Origin: Peteryoungia rhizophila
Lineage (GTDB): Bacteria > Pseudomonadota > Alphaproteobacteria > Rhizobiales > Rhizobiaceae
Assembly: GCF_004912145.1 (NCBI RefSeq)
Contig: NZ_STGT01000004.1
Span: 496,001-560,000, forward strand
Length of the DNA stretch: 64,000 nt
Reading direction: 5' to 3'
The notes beneath the pieces were generated by a model. That model was not told the origin of the DNA. It did no database searches and saw only the letters and a list, made by a program, of their open reading frames with translations. Position numbers and translations under genes: made by a program. Positions 53,881 through 62,777 of this stretch are shown in pieces (position 1 is the first letter of the stretch; each line of letters opens with the position of its first letter).

Positions 53881-55017
53881 TTCCTGATTTCCACCGCCGG
53901 CTCCGTTGCCGGCATGATGATCCTGCCGAAGCTGTCCTTAGCAGCCGAGGGCCAGATCGACTGGTACACCGGCTCCGATGCCAATGTACTCGATTTCTGG
54001 ACCAACACCGTCAAGCCGGCTTTCGAAGCAGCGAATGCCGGCGTGAAGCTCAACCTCGTCGATGCTGGTGACAATGCCGGTGTCCAGGCGATTGCCGAGC
54101 GTGCCATCGCTGCGATGCAGACGAATACGGACCCGCAGGCTGATTATTTCGAGCACACGGATCCGCGTCTTCCCAACGGCGCGATCGAAGCCGGCCTCTA
54201 CGTCAACATGAAGGAAGCTGGCCTGTCGAACTATGCGAAGGTCAATCCGCTCGCGATCGACAGCGACTTCTCACTCCCCTATCGCGGCAGCCAGGTCCTT
54301 CTGGCCTATGACACGACCAAACTCTCGGCTGCCGATGCGCCAAAGACCTGGGACGCTCTGGTCGCCTGGATCAAGGCGAACCCCGGTCAGTTCGTCTATA
54401 ACCGTCCCGACAAGGGTGGTTCGGGCGGCAATTTCGTTCGTCGTGCGATCCACCAGGCAAACGGTCTCGACCCCAAGGCCTTCACGGTCGACAACTATAC
54501 CGAAGCCTTCGGCAATGAGGCACTCGGCAAGGCCTGGGACCTGCTCAAGGATATCTCCCCGGCCCTTTACGACAATGGCGCCTATTCCTCCGGCAATACT
54601 CAGTCGATCCAGTTGCTTGCCCAGGGCGTGGTCACCATGACGCCTGTCTGGTCCGACCAGATCCTCCAGGCAATTGACCAGGGCGTGCTGCCGGAGACAA
54701 CGGGTATCGTGCAGCTCCAGGATCTGGCTTTGTGCGGCAATTTCTCGCGTGCCGTGGTGCTGAGCAATGGCAGGAATCGTGATGCAGCGCTGAAGCTGGC
54801 CGACTTCATGCTGACTGAAGAAATCCAGGGTGCCATTCTGTCAGAGCTCGGCGGCTTCCCCGGCGTGAGCTGGGACCATGTTTCCGCCGATCTGCGCGAG
54901 AAGTTCGCCGACATCATTCCGAGCAGCATCCCGACCTTCCCGTCGGGTGCCTGGGAAGTTGCGATCAATGACGGATGGTACCGCAACGTGGCACCGACCA
55001 TCGACCGGAAGTCGTGA
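53866..55017 (+). CDS. ABC transporter substrate-binding protein (iron/phosphonate-type family)
   Basis: A 383-residue periplasmic binding protein. A Tat-like/Sec signal (MKRRAFLISTAGSVAGMM, cleaved near KLSLAA). The mature protein has DWYTGSDANVLDFWTNTVKP, YRGSQVLLAYDTTKL, FVYNRPDKGGSGGNFVRRAI. It belongs to the family that binds Fe(III), polyamines, phosphonates or sugar-phosphates. With a phosphodiesterase and phosphatase downstream, a phosphodiester ligand is likely. RBS AAGGGAGAAG before ATG 53866. Confidence 0.82.
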   Translation: MKRRAFLISTAGSVAGMMILPKLSLAAEGQIDWYTGSDANVLDFWTNTVKPAFEAANAGVKLNLVDAGDNAGVQAIAERAIAAMQTNTDPQADYFEHTDPRLPNGAIEAGLYVNMKEAGLSNYAKVNPLAIDSDFSLPYRGSQVLLAYDTTKLSAADAPKTWDALVAWIKANPGQFVYNRPDKGGSGGNFVRRAIHQANGLDPKAFTVDNYTEAFGNEALGKAWDLLKDISPALYDNGAYSSGNTQSIQLLAQGVVTMTPVWSDQILQAIDQGVLPETTGIVQLQDLALCGNFSRAVVLSNGRNRDAALKLADFMLTEEIQGAILSELGGFPGVSWDHVSADLREKFADIIPSSIPTFPSGAWEVAINDGWYRNVAPTIDRKS

Positions 55018-55025
55018 GGACAGGC

Positions 55026-55892
55026 GTGACACTGTCTGGCATGTCAGCCAAGAAATCGGGCAGGGGGCTTATCGGCCTCCTGCTCGTCGCCTTGCCGGTT
55101 TCACTCGTCGGCTGGCTGGTGATCTGGCCGATCATCAGTGCCGTCCTGCGGACCGTGTGGCGAAGCACTCCCGAGGGCACAGTTGGCTTCGACCTGTCGA
55201 GTTACATATTTTTCTTTTCGGATGCCTATAGTCTCAACAATCTCAGCCTGACGCTCTGGACCACGGGCGTCTGCGCCCTGCTGCTGCTCATCGTGTCGCT
55301 GCCGATTGCACTTTATCTGCGGTTTGCCAGAGGCGGCATCGCGTCTTACGTGCAGGCGCTTGCAATCCTGCCGATCTTCGTGCCGTCGATCATCCTCGCC
55401 TATGCGCTGATCCGCGTCCTGGGCCCGAACGGCATGGTGGACCTTCTCCTGAATTTTGCCGACCTCCCCAAGCTGCGCACGCCCTATCTTACGCCCTGGG
55501 GCCCGGTCATTGGACTGGTCTGGGACAATATCCCACTGACGGTCCTCATTCTTCTTTCGGGTCTCGGATCGGTCGGCAATATGGCAATCGAGGCGGCGCG
55601 TGACGTCGGTGCAAGCCGAATTCAGGTGCTTTGGCACATCATCCTGCCACAGATCACCAATTCTATCCTGGTCGCGCTTTCCTTCGCAGTGCTCGGCATC
55701 TTCTCGGCCTTCACGCTGCCTTATCTGCTGGGACCTGCCTCGCCAGAGATGATGGGACCCTTCATGCAGCGCACCTTCCGGGACCTGAACGATCCCGTCA
55801 GTGCCATCACGCAGGCCGTCATCACCTTCGGCTTCTGCATTGTCTTCGGCCTGTTTTACGTGCGGTCGGTCGCCCGCAATCAGGGGAAATGA
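55026..55892 (+). CDS. ABC transporter permease 1
   Basis: A 288-residue inner-membrane permease of the PotB/AfuB type. Six or so hydrophobic segments. The cytoplasmic EAA loop is AIEAARDVGASRIQVLWHII (near 190). GTG 55026 is chosen because GAGGACAGG lies just before it; ATG 55041 is the alternative. Overlaps permease 2 by 4 nt. Confidence 0.88.
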   Translation: MTLSGMSAKKSGRGLIGLLLVALPVSLVGWLVIWPIISAVLRTVWRSTPEGTVGFDLSSYIFFFSDAYSLNNLSLTLWTTGVCALLLLIVSLPIALYLRFARGGIASYVQALAILPIFVPSIILAYALIRVLGPNGMVDLLLNFADLPKLRTPYLTPWGPVIGLVWDNIPLTVLILLSGLGSVGNMAIEAARDVGASRIQVLWHIILPQITNSILVALSFAVLGIFSAFTLPYLLGPASPEMMGPFMQRTFRDLNDPVSAITQAVITFGFCIVFGLFYVRSVARNQGK

Positions 55893-56722
55893 GGACCATG
55901 CGCGAACCCCTAGCCAAACCACGTCCGTTTGACAGCACCGGCATTCTGCTTGCCCTTGTGCTCACGATCGTGGTTGTTCTTCCGCTCCTGGTCGTCGGCG
56001 TCTGGGCCTTTACCGAGGTCTGGCGCTATCCCAATGTGCTTCCGCAACAATTCGGTCTGCGTTTTTGGGAGCAGACGCTGAACCGCTCGGATGTGTGGAA
56101 TGCGCTTTGGCTCAGCCTCACACTTTCGGCCGTCGTCACACTGGCGTCTGCCATTATCTGCCTTCCGGCCGCCTACGCTTTTGCACGGATGCGGTTCCCG
56201 GGCCGGGACCTCCTGTTCTTCTCATTTCTTGCCGGGCATGCCTTCCCGAAGTTCGGGCTTCTTGTGGCAATCGCTGCCATCTTCCTGCAACTCGACCTCA
56301 TCGGCACTTTCTGGGGCGTTGCCCTGATCCAGCTCGTCAACACGCTGATGTTCATGATCTGGATCCCGGTTGCGGCTTTCCAGGCGGTCGACCGGCGCAT
56401 GGAAGAGGCCGCCCGCGATGTGGGCGCCGGCCCGTTTCGCGTCTTCTGGTCGATTACCCTGCCACAGGCAGCCCCCACGATCGCGGCGGCACTGCTCCTG
56501 ACCTTCGTCGGCACCTTCTATGAAACGGAGGGCGCCTGGCTGATCGGCGCGCCGGGCATTCGCACCATGCCCGTTCTAATGATCAGCTTCATCAACAACC
56601 AGATGGTCATCCAGTTTGGTGCGGTCTTGTCCGTCATGCTCTGGGTCCCGTCCTCCATCGCCCTGATGTTCGCCCGGAGCGTCATCGGCGGCAACGCCTT
56701 CGCCAGGGGGTTCGGGGGATGA
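55889..56722 (+). CDS. ABC transporter permease 2
   Basis: A 277-residue PotC-type permease pairing with permease 1. EAA loop MEEAARDVGAGPFRVFWSIT (near 170). Start ATG 55889 overlaps the upstream stop. An internal ATG at 55898 is possible. Confidence 0.9.
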   Translation: MRTMREPLAKPRPFDSTGILLALVLTIVVVLPLLVVGVWAFTEVWRYPNVLPQQFGLRFWEQTLNRSDVWNALWLSLTLSAVVTLASAIICLPAAYAFARMRFPGRDLLFFSFLAGHAFPKFGLLVAIAAIFLQLDLIGTFWGVALIQLVNTLMFMIWIPVAAFQAVDRRMEEAARDVGAGPFRVFWSITLPQAAPTIAAALLLTFVGTFYETEGAWLIGAPGIRTMPVLMISFINNQMVIQFGAVLSVMLWVPSSIALMFARSVIGGNAFARGFGG

Positions 56723-56747
56723 AGTGCAGCATTACAGGGTTCCGAAC

Positions 56748-57794
56748 ATGTCGAAACTGAGCATCCGCGGCGTCTCCAAGGTCTTTGCGGGCGGCACGAC
56801 CGCCGTCGACAACGTCTCCCTCGACGTGGCGGATGGCGAGCTTGTCTGCCTGCTCGGTCCTTCAGGGTCGGGCAAATCGACATTGTTGCGCATGGTTGGC
56901 GGTTTCGAACAGCCTACATCGGGGACGATTGCAATCGATGGGCAGGACGTGACGCGTCTCCCGCCCGAGCAGCGACCGACGGGCATGGTGTTCCAGAGCC
57001 ATGCGCTCTGGTCGCACATGAACGTCTTTGCCAATCTCGCTTTCGGTCTCAAGCTGCGCCGGCGTCCGGCATCGGAAATCCGCGACAGGGTCGAGGCCGT
57101 GCTCGAGCTTGTCGGCTTGAAGGGTTACGGCAGCCGCATGACCAACGAGCTTTCGGGTGGTCAGCAGCAGCGCGTGGCAGTGGCGCGTTCCCTGATCCTG
57201 GAGCCGAAGATCCTGTTACTCGATGAACCCTTCGCGAGCCTCGACCAGCATTTGCGCGAACGCCTGCGTGAAGAGGTGCGCGACATCCAACTTCGCCTGA
57301 AGATCACGACCTTGTTCGTCACCCACGGCCAGGACGAGGCGCTCTCGATGGCAGACCGGATCGTGGTCATGCGGAACGGTGGAACGGAACAGGCCGATAG
57401 GCCTGACGTCATCTACCGCGATCCGCAAACACCCTTCGTTGCCGGCTTCATCGGCACGATGAACTTCATCGAGGGCAGGGTGGAGAACGGCTGCTTCAAA
57501 CATGCCGATGTGACCGTGGATCTGCCCGTGGACGATGGGCCGATTACGCTTGCCGTGCGACCCGAGGCACTCGACCTTGTCGGGCAGGGAACCGGTCAGG
57601 CGATAATTCACCGAGTGACGGACTTCGGAACGCATGGCCTCGTCGATCTGCACCTCTCCGATGGTACGCGGGTGAAATCCATGGTGCGCAGTCCGGAGCC
57701 CTTCAGCGCCGGCCAGACCGTTTCCCTCAGCCCGCGCGCCTTTGCCGCCTTCCGCGACAATGTCAAACTCTACCGGACGTCAGATGCACACTGA
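56748..57794 (+). CDS. ABC transporter ATPase (PotA/UgpC-like)
   Basis: A 348-residue ATPase. Walker A GPSGSGKSTLLRMV (near 38), signature LSGGQQQRVAVARSL (near 134), Walker B LLLDEPFASLD, His switch VTHGQDEAL, and a C-terminal TOBE-like regulatory domain (LAVRPEALDLV). ATG 56748 preferred; GTG 56724 would add 8 residues. It overlaps the phosphodiesterase gene by 11 nt. Confidence 0.92.
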   Translation: MSKLSIRGVSKVFAGGTTAVDNVSLDVADGELVCLLGPSGSGKSTLLRMVGGFEQPTSGTIAIDGQDVTRLPPEQRPTGMVFQSHALWSHMNVFANLAFGLKLRRRPASEIRDRVEAVLELVGLKGYGSRMTNELSGGQQQRVAVARSLILEPKILLLDEPFASLDQHLRERLREEVRDIQLRLKITTLFVTHGQDEALSMADRIVVMRNGGTEQADRPDVIYRDPQTPFVAGFIGTMNFIEGRVENGCFKHADVTVDLPVDDGPITLAVRPEALDLVGQGTGQAIIHRVTDFGTHGLVDLHLSDGTRVKSMVRSPEPFSAGQTVSLSPRAFAAFRDNVKLYRTSDAH

Positions 57795-58632
57795 TCCCAT
57801 ATTCATCGAGAGCGATGGCCACCGGACCCTGTTCAAGTGGCACCGAGCAAGACGAAAGGCGTCCGATCCCGAATTCACGCCGACCCGTATTCTCGAAGCC
57901 ATGCGCCTTGGCGCCAGCGTCGAGGTCGATCTCGTCGTTCATGCCGATCAGGGCTTTGCCATCCTGCACGACCTCGAACTGGATTACGGAACGACCGGAA
58001 CCGGCACTGTCGCAGCGGCGTCGGCGAACCACCTCCGACAGCTCTTCCTTCGGGCAAATGACGGGACGCCGATCGGCGACAGGGTAATGTTGCTCGAAGA
58101 CCTTTGCGCGCTGTTGAAGACCAATCCCGCGCATCCCGATGCGCTTTTGCAGCTCGACTACAAGGAAGACCTTTCCCGTCTTTCGCCATCGGTTGTCGCC
58201 AATTTTGCGGCTGCCGTTTCGCCGGTGTCTCACACGATGATCCTGTCCGGCGGCGATATCGCGGCGGTAACACTGCTCGCGGCAGCGACGCTAGATCTGC
58301 AAACGGGCTACGACCCGACTTATGTCGGCATACTCGACGATCTGAAATCAGCTGAAGACTTCTCAAACTTCATCGCCGCGGCGCTGAAAAGAGCGCCGGA
58401 CGCTGCGATGATCTATCTGGCCTATGAGCTCATCCTTGCGGCGGATGCTGCAGGCGTCGATCTCATCGCGGCCGCCCATGCCGACAAGCGCCGTGTCGAT
58501 GCCTGGACGATCCGGTCGATCAACCCGACCACACTGCGCCAGGTGCGACGCCTTCTGGAATTGCGCGTCGACCAGATCACCACGGATGATCCCGAGGGGC
58601 TTGCCGTCCAAATGGCAAAAGGAACTGCTTGA
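57784..58632 (+). CDS. glycerophosphodiester phosphodiesterase-family enzyme
   Basis: A 282-residue GDPD-fold hydrolase. Catalytic motifs are HRARR (near 20), SVEVDLVVHADQG (E-x-D, near 47-59) and ILHDLELD (His, near 63). The C-terminal part (AYELILAADAAGVDL, VDAWTIRSINPTTLRQV, ITTDDPEG) fits the barrel end. It would cut an imported phosphodiester to a sugar- or polyol-phosphate. The family also contains AccF, the agrocinopine phosphodiesterase of Ti plasmids. No signal peptide, so it acts in the cytoplasm after transport. It overlaps the downstream phosphatase. Confidence 0.85.
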   Translation: MHTDPIFIESDGHRTLFKWHRARRKASDPEFTPTRILEAMRLGASVEVDLVVHADQGFAILHDLELDYGTTGTGTVAAASANHLRQLFLRANDGTPIGDRVMLLEDLCALLKTNPAHPDALLQLDYKEDLSRLSPSVVANFAAAVSPVSHTMILSGGDIAAVTLLAAATLDLQTGYDPTYVGILDDLKSAEDFSNFIAAALKRAPDAAMIYLAYELILAADAAGVDLIAAAHADKRRVDAWTIRSINPTTLRQVRRLLELRVDQITTDDPEGLAVQMAKGTA

Positions 58633-59441
58633 TGCTCATCGATCCCGCTACTGTACTCGCCGACATGATCGAGGCCGCGCGTCGCGCAGGCACGCTCACG
58701 CTTGCCCATTTTCACCGTCGCGAGAGCCTGGAAATCGGGATCAAGGGACCAGGCGATTTCGTCAGCATCGCCGACGAGGAGTCCGAGACGCTGATCCGTG
58801 ATTACCTGCTGACACGCTATCCAGACTGGAGCCTGATCGGGGAAGAATTCCCGCCCGTCGAAGGTGTGGATGCGTCGTACCGCTTCCTGGTCGATCCCAT
58901 CGACGGCACCACCAACTTTCTGAGCGGCCTCGACTACACGATCACGATTGCGCTGCGGAAGGCCGGCGAGACCATTTGCGGCCTTGTCTACAATCCGGTG
59001 ACCGACGAGATGTTCACGGCACGGAAGGGTCATGGCGCCTATCTCAATGGAAGAAGGCTCACCATGCGAGACAGTGCGGATATCGGCCAGATGGTGGTGG
59101 GCACCGGTCTTCCGACCCCCAACCTGACGATGCATGCCGGTGCCTATGCAAGGCTCGACGCGATCCGCGCACCGATCGGTGCGGTCCGCGTTCTGGGAAG
59201 TGCTGCCAATTGCTGCGCCTTTGTCGCCTGCGGTCGCTTTACCGGCTATTTCGAGCAGACCGGTTTCGTGGATACGGCGGCCGGGATCCTGCTCGTCGAA
59301 GAGGCAGGTGGGATCGTGACGGACTGGTGGGGAAGGGGGCCGGAGTTTTTCGAGAAATCCGGATTGCTGATCGTGGCCAACCGCGGCACGCATGCTTTTC
59401 TCCTGGAGCACCTGTCTCGGATCCAGACCCCGGCCCAATGA
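58632..59441 (+). CDS. inositol-monophosphatase-family phosphatase
   Basis: A 269-residue IMPase-family enzyme. Metal-binding motifs: IGEEFPP (Glu, near 76), VDPIDGTTNF (near 94) and GFVDTAAGILLVEEAGG (near 217), all present. It would remove phosphate from the product of the upstream phosphodiesterase (inositol phosphate, glycerol phosphate or a sugar phosphate). AccG, the arabinose-phosphatase partner of AccF, belongs to this family. Its ATG overlaps the upstream stop (TGATG). Confidence 0.88.
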   Translation: MLIDPATVLADMIEAARRAGTLTLAHFHRRESLEIGIKGPGDFVSIADEESETLIRDYLLTRYPDWSLIGEEFPPVEGVDASYRFLVDPIDGTTNFLSGLDYTITIALRKAGETICGLVYNPVTDEMFTARKGHGAYLNGRRLTMRDSADIGQMVVGTGLPTPNLTMHAGAYARLDAIRAPIGAVRVLGSAANCCAFVACGRFTGYFEQTGFVDTAAGILLVEEAGGIVTDWWGRGPEFFEKSGLLIVANRGTHAFLLEHLSRIQTPAQ

Positions 59442-59783
59442 TCAGAACACAAGGGCTTAAGGAGAAGCGCCTATCGTCCGTCTGCGACGCGAAAATCATT
59501 TCCGCCTCAACGCATCAAACTTGCGGCCGGCACCCATGATTTGGAGAGGGTACACGCCTCACCTTACCATTCGCTGAAAGTATCTTGAAATCTCTGCAAT
59601 GCTACGGGCTGGTGCAACCGTTCATTCATCTTGAATTGACCTCCGGCAGGCCTGCGAGCCGATATGGGGTTTTCCCCCTCGTTCCTTCTCCAAAACGGTA
59701 AGGTTTCAACCGCTTACTTCGTCTCAGGCGCGAACCCTACGTTTCCTAGCGCCTTGATTGTCGAACATGGATGGGCCGAACCG
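59442..59783. other. intergenic region after the phosphatase
   Basis: About 340 bp. An in-frame extension of the next gene reaches back to ATG 59664, but that part lacks an RBS and looks non-coding. No terminator hairpin with T-run is seen. Confidence 0.3.
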
Positions 59784-60500
59784 ATGTCAACTGCCGCAGC
59801 AATCCTACCTGTATCCCAGGAATACGAAATCTCCACCACCTCTAATCCCGTTCACCTTCCCCCCAAGGAAGCTACACTGGTTTCCTTCAACGGGGTCAGA
59901 TTGGAGGCCGAGCGCATCTCCGGAACGGTCGTCGGTTCCCGCATCAAGCAGCATGACCAGATCTACACGACCCATCACAACAGCTATGGTTATGACGGGG
60001 AAAGGCATGTCCACTCAACCGTGCAGAACAAACAGTGGGAAACCAGCGAAGTTCGGCTGAAACTCGATGGTGGGCGTGAAAAGCTGTTCCAATTGCCATT
60101 CGCCATCAGCGTGGGGGAAGGCGATCTGCTGAGCGTGATCAGCGTTTGCAACACGAAGAGCGGCAAGGCATTCACGGCTGCTGCTCAAAACCACAACATT
60201 GAGCAATGGTTTTCACTGGACCGCGACGGGTTGCAGAAGATGTGCGCCCAGCTTGGGGTTTTCAAGCTGACCGCGCTTTTGGGCAACAAGCCCGTGCTGT
60301 GTGTTTTCGCCGTCGTCATACTTTCCCTTTACGGGATTTTTGGTTCGTTGTTGTGGGCTGCAATTGGCGGCTTCTTTCTCGCCGCTTTGCTCTTGTTGGG
60401 CTTCCAGTATCTGGTCCTGCTCCCCTATGTGCTCGCAGTCTGGCCGAACACAAATCGTCAGCTGCGCGCATTCTTTGAAGATTTCTCCCCGTGGCCGTAA
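59784..60500 (+). CDS. unrecognised protein with C-terminal membrane helices
   Basis: About 238 residues from ATG 59784 (GGATGGG upstream); 59664 is an alternative start. The N-terminal 170 residues are soluble (SFNGVRLEAERISGTVVGSR, FAISVGEGDLLSVISVC). Two adjacent hydrophobic helices lie near the C-terminus (VLCVFAVVILSLYGIFGSLL and GGFFLAALLLLGFQYLVLLP). No family recognised. It is followed by a secreted protein gene after 73 bp. Confidence 0.6.
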   Translation: MSTAAAILPVSQEYEISTTSNPVHLPPKEATLVSFNGVRLEAERISGTVVGSRIKQHDQIYTTHHNSYGYDGERHVHSTVQNKQWETSEVRLKLDGGREKLFQLPFAISVGEGDLLSVISVCNTKSGKAFTAAAQNHNIEQWFSLDRDGLQKMCAQLGVFKLTALLGNKPVLCVFAVVILSLYGIFGSLLWAAIGGFFLAALLLLGFQYLVLLPYVLAVWPNTNRQLRAFFEDFSPWP

Positions 60501-60573
60501 TGCCGGGGCCGCATCGATTGAACCGCAGCCCTTAACATTCACCCTTTGCCACTTTCACTCCGGATCACCTCCA

Positions 60574-61413
60574 ATGTCTCTGCTCGCGCCCATTATCCTA
60601 CTCGCCTCTGGAATTCCGTCCCTGCCACCTGCGCCGATCGGTGATGAATTTCCCGCGAATAGTAAGGGTGTTGCCGCGATCATCTTCGAATTCTCCGACT
60701 ATGGAGGCAGGACCGCGACGATGAGAGCGAAGGTCAACCAAGCATCGGTAGAAAGCTGGTGCGGGGCATGGTCGCCGAGCGATGCAACATGTGCGACGTC
60801 CCGTGAGATTGATGATCAGGTCTATGAAGCTCGCGCGAACTGCGAAACCGGTGACCTGTGGACCGAAGGCCGGCACTTCACCTTTGCCGGTCCCGAAACC
60901 GAGAACGAGCTCTTTTACGGCTACATTACCGTCAAAGACGCCGAGACGGGAAATCGCGTCGGGCTCTCGAATTCGGAGCGTGGACGGGAGTTTGCCGCCA
61001 TGTGGCTCAAGCTTTGCCCGATGGGATGGCCCTACAAGGATGTGGCAATCGAGCCGACATTCGAGTCCGAGGATCGTTATGGTGAGTTCATGGGGCACAA
61101 CGGCTCGACGATGTTTCATCATCAGAAACAGCACATCATCGTGTATGCGGACCCTAAACCGTCAATCGCGGGATCGATCAAACCCGACACTGTGCTCTTT
61201 CGTGGTTGGGCAGTTCCAAACGAAGGGATTTCTGGCATTGCCTACACATTCAAGAAGGGATGTGACCCGGCCCCATACCTTGTTACCGGATATGACAACG
61301 GCTCGTTCCAGCTCACCTTGAGGGGTCAGGCCCCTGTAAGAGAAGGTTGCAAGGTTGTCGGCTACAGCGACAAAGGCCCCAATGCGACACTGGTGTTCGA
61401 TCGAGGGGAGTGA
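60574..61413 (+). CDS. unrecognised secreted protein
   Basis: A 279-residue protein with a probable signal sequence (MSLLAPIILLASGIPSLPPA). The mature part has several Cys (SWCGAWSPSDATCATS, LKLCPMG, GCDPAP, EGCKVVG), suggesting disulphides in the periplasm or outside. No catalytic motif recognised. It may work with the preceding membrane protein. Confidence 0.6.
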   Translation: MSLLAPIILLASGIPSLPPAPIGDEFPANSKGVAAIIFEFSDYGGRTATMRAKVNQASVESWCGAWSPSDATCATSREIDDQVYEARANCETGDLWTEGRHFTFAGPETENELFYGYITVKDAETGNRVGLSNSERGREFAAMWLKLCPMGWPYKDVAIEPTFESEDRYGEFMGHNGSTMFHHQKQHIIVYADPKPSIAGSIKPDTVLFRGWAVPNEGISGIAYTFKKGCDPAPYLVTGYDNGSFQLTLRGQAPVREGCKVVGYSDKGPNATLVFDRGE

Positions 61414-61550
61414 ATGACGAGACCCGGTTTTGCTGGGCGGCATCTTGTATGACGGATGTCGAACCGCCGAATACGTTTTGCTATGCCAGACCTTGGTGTC
61501 TGCATGAACGGTCGAATGTAGCTATTGCCGACGTATAGCAATTGTTTCGT

Positions 61551-61564
61551 AACCATTTATGGTT
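61551..61564. promoter_or_regulatory. short palindrome upstream of the LuxR-type gene
   Basis: AACCATTTATGGTT, 6-bp arms around TT, 5 bp before the ATG at 61569. Possible operator. Confidence 0.35.
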
Positions 61565-61568
61565 GCAT

Positions 61569-62276
61569 ATGCGACTAGAAAAACCAGATTCTGGTGTCGC
61601 ATCAATGAGCTCATTCAATAGCCTCTCTCAAGGTCTTATCGACGTCTGGCTTGCATCGGACGAAATGACAATGCCGGAAAGTCTCTACTCCGGCTTCATC
61701 GGCAGTCTATCGATCAAGATGGCTCTCTCCGTCGTCGGAACGGCGCACGGGGACCCTTATGATTGGACGTTTCAGCGCATCAAGGATTTTGGTTTCAAAA
61801 GTCATTTGCTGGGCCAGCTCAGGCTGCAGTTCCCGGACGCCACTCTTAGGGATCTAGATCGACGATTTGTCGATGAGGCGATCATTCCAGCCTATTCGCG
61901 TTGTCTGCAAGTCGGACGACCGACCCTCGAGCTTGTCAGAACAAAGCTTCTTGGTGTCCGGATCGGCTATGAGCGGCTGATACTTCCACAGAAGTGTGAA
62001 GGCAGGCCGAGCTGGTGCATCAGCTTGGTCGAAGGCCGTTTTTTCATTCCACCCTCGAAAGAGGCGAAGACCGACATGACGGATGAGAACATCATCCAGC
62101 TCTTGATCGAGGGACAGACAACCAGGGAAATCGCCGAGGTGCTTCACCTGTCGCCAAGAACGATCGAGCATCGCATCGACAAGCTGAAAGCCAGGTTCGA
62201 GGCCAAGAACCTTGTTCATCTTGTGGCAAAACTTGTCGCCACTCAGATTGGCCGTCGTGAAACGGAGAACCACTAG
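61569..62276 (+). CDS. LuxR-type HTH transcriptional regulator
   Basis: About 235 residues from ATG 61569; a TTG at 61542 and ATG at 61605 are alternatives. The C-terminal HTH is LLIEGQTTREIAEVLHLSPR followed by TIEHRIDKLKARF, a clear GerE/LuxR helix-turn-helix. The N-terminal 170 residues do not show the acyl-HSL-binding residues and I do not recognise the sensor domain. The target is unknown. Confidence 0.75.
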   Translation: MRLEKPDSGVASMSSFNSLSQGLIDVWLASDEMTMPESLYSGFIGSLSIKMALSVVGTAHGDPYDWTFQRIKDFGFKSHLLGQLRLQFPDATLRDLDRRFVDEAIIPAYSRCLQVGRPTLELVRTKLLGVRIGYERLILPQKCEGRPSWCISLVEGRFFIPPSKEAKTDMTDENIIQLLIEGQTTREIAEVLHLSPRTIEHRIDKLKARFEAKNLVHLVAKLVATQIGRRETENH

Positions 62277-62777
62277 GTTTCGACTATTGGCGCGGTTGAC
62301 GGCGGCACGCACTTTCAACGCTTTCAGAGACAGGCCGGGACGAGCTGAAGCGACGTCGCAAAGGATCGTCTAACGCCCTTTCTCGAGACTGCGCTGCCTA
62401 TTGAACGCTCGCACGGTGGCCGTCTTCGAAGCAGGTTTTGAGAAGCTGTGGTCTCGCCAGCCCTATTTCAGCGGCGTGCCTTCGGGAGTTGACACTGAGC
62501 CGACGTCGGGTGACACGGCAACCAAGGAGCTGACCGTGAAGCGTCGCGCGACCGTCCAAGGCTCGAATGGCTCGCGACACAGCATGATGTGAGACCCGCA
62601 ACTGCCATCACTCCTCAATCCGATGCCAGCTACTCTGGCGTCCGACATGCGGTCATGGACCTCTGCTTGGTAAGTATCTGGCCCTTGCGACATTCGCGGC
62701 TTGTGCAGTTGCCTGGACCAGGCTTGCAAGCTAAGTAAAGCTTACCAAAAGCATCAACATTTAACAGTCTTGGAAGC
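62277..62777. other. region with decayed duplicate and ECF sigma promoter
   Basis: 501 bp. The middle (62367-62550) is the decayed copy described separately. The remainder shows no gene and should hold the promoter for the sigma factor. Confidence 0.4.
62367..62550 (+). pseudogene. decayed copy of the binding-protein promoter and gene start
   Basis: Blocks CGTCTAACGCCC, GAGACTGCGCTG, CTTCGGGAGTTGAC, GAGCCGACGTC, CGGCAACCAAGGAG and GTGAAGCGTCGCGCG match 53633-53880 in the same order, with about 64 bp deleted. The TGCACGCATGTGCA operator is lost. After the first few codons similarity stops. Confidence 0.75.
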
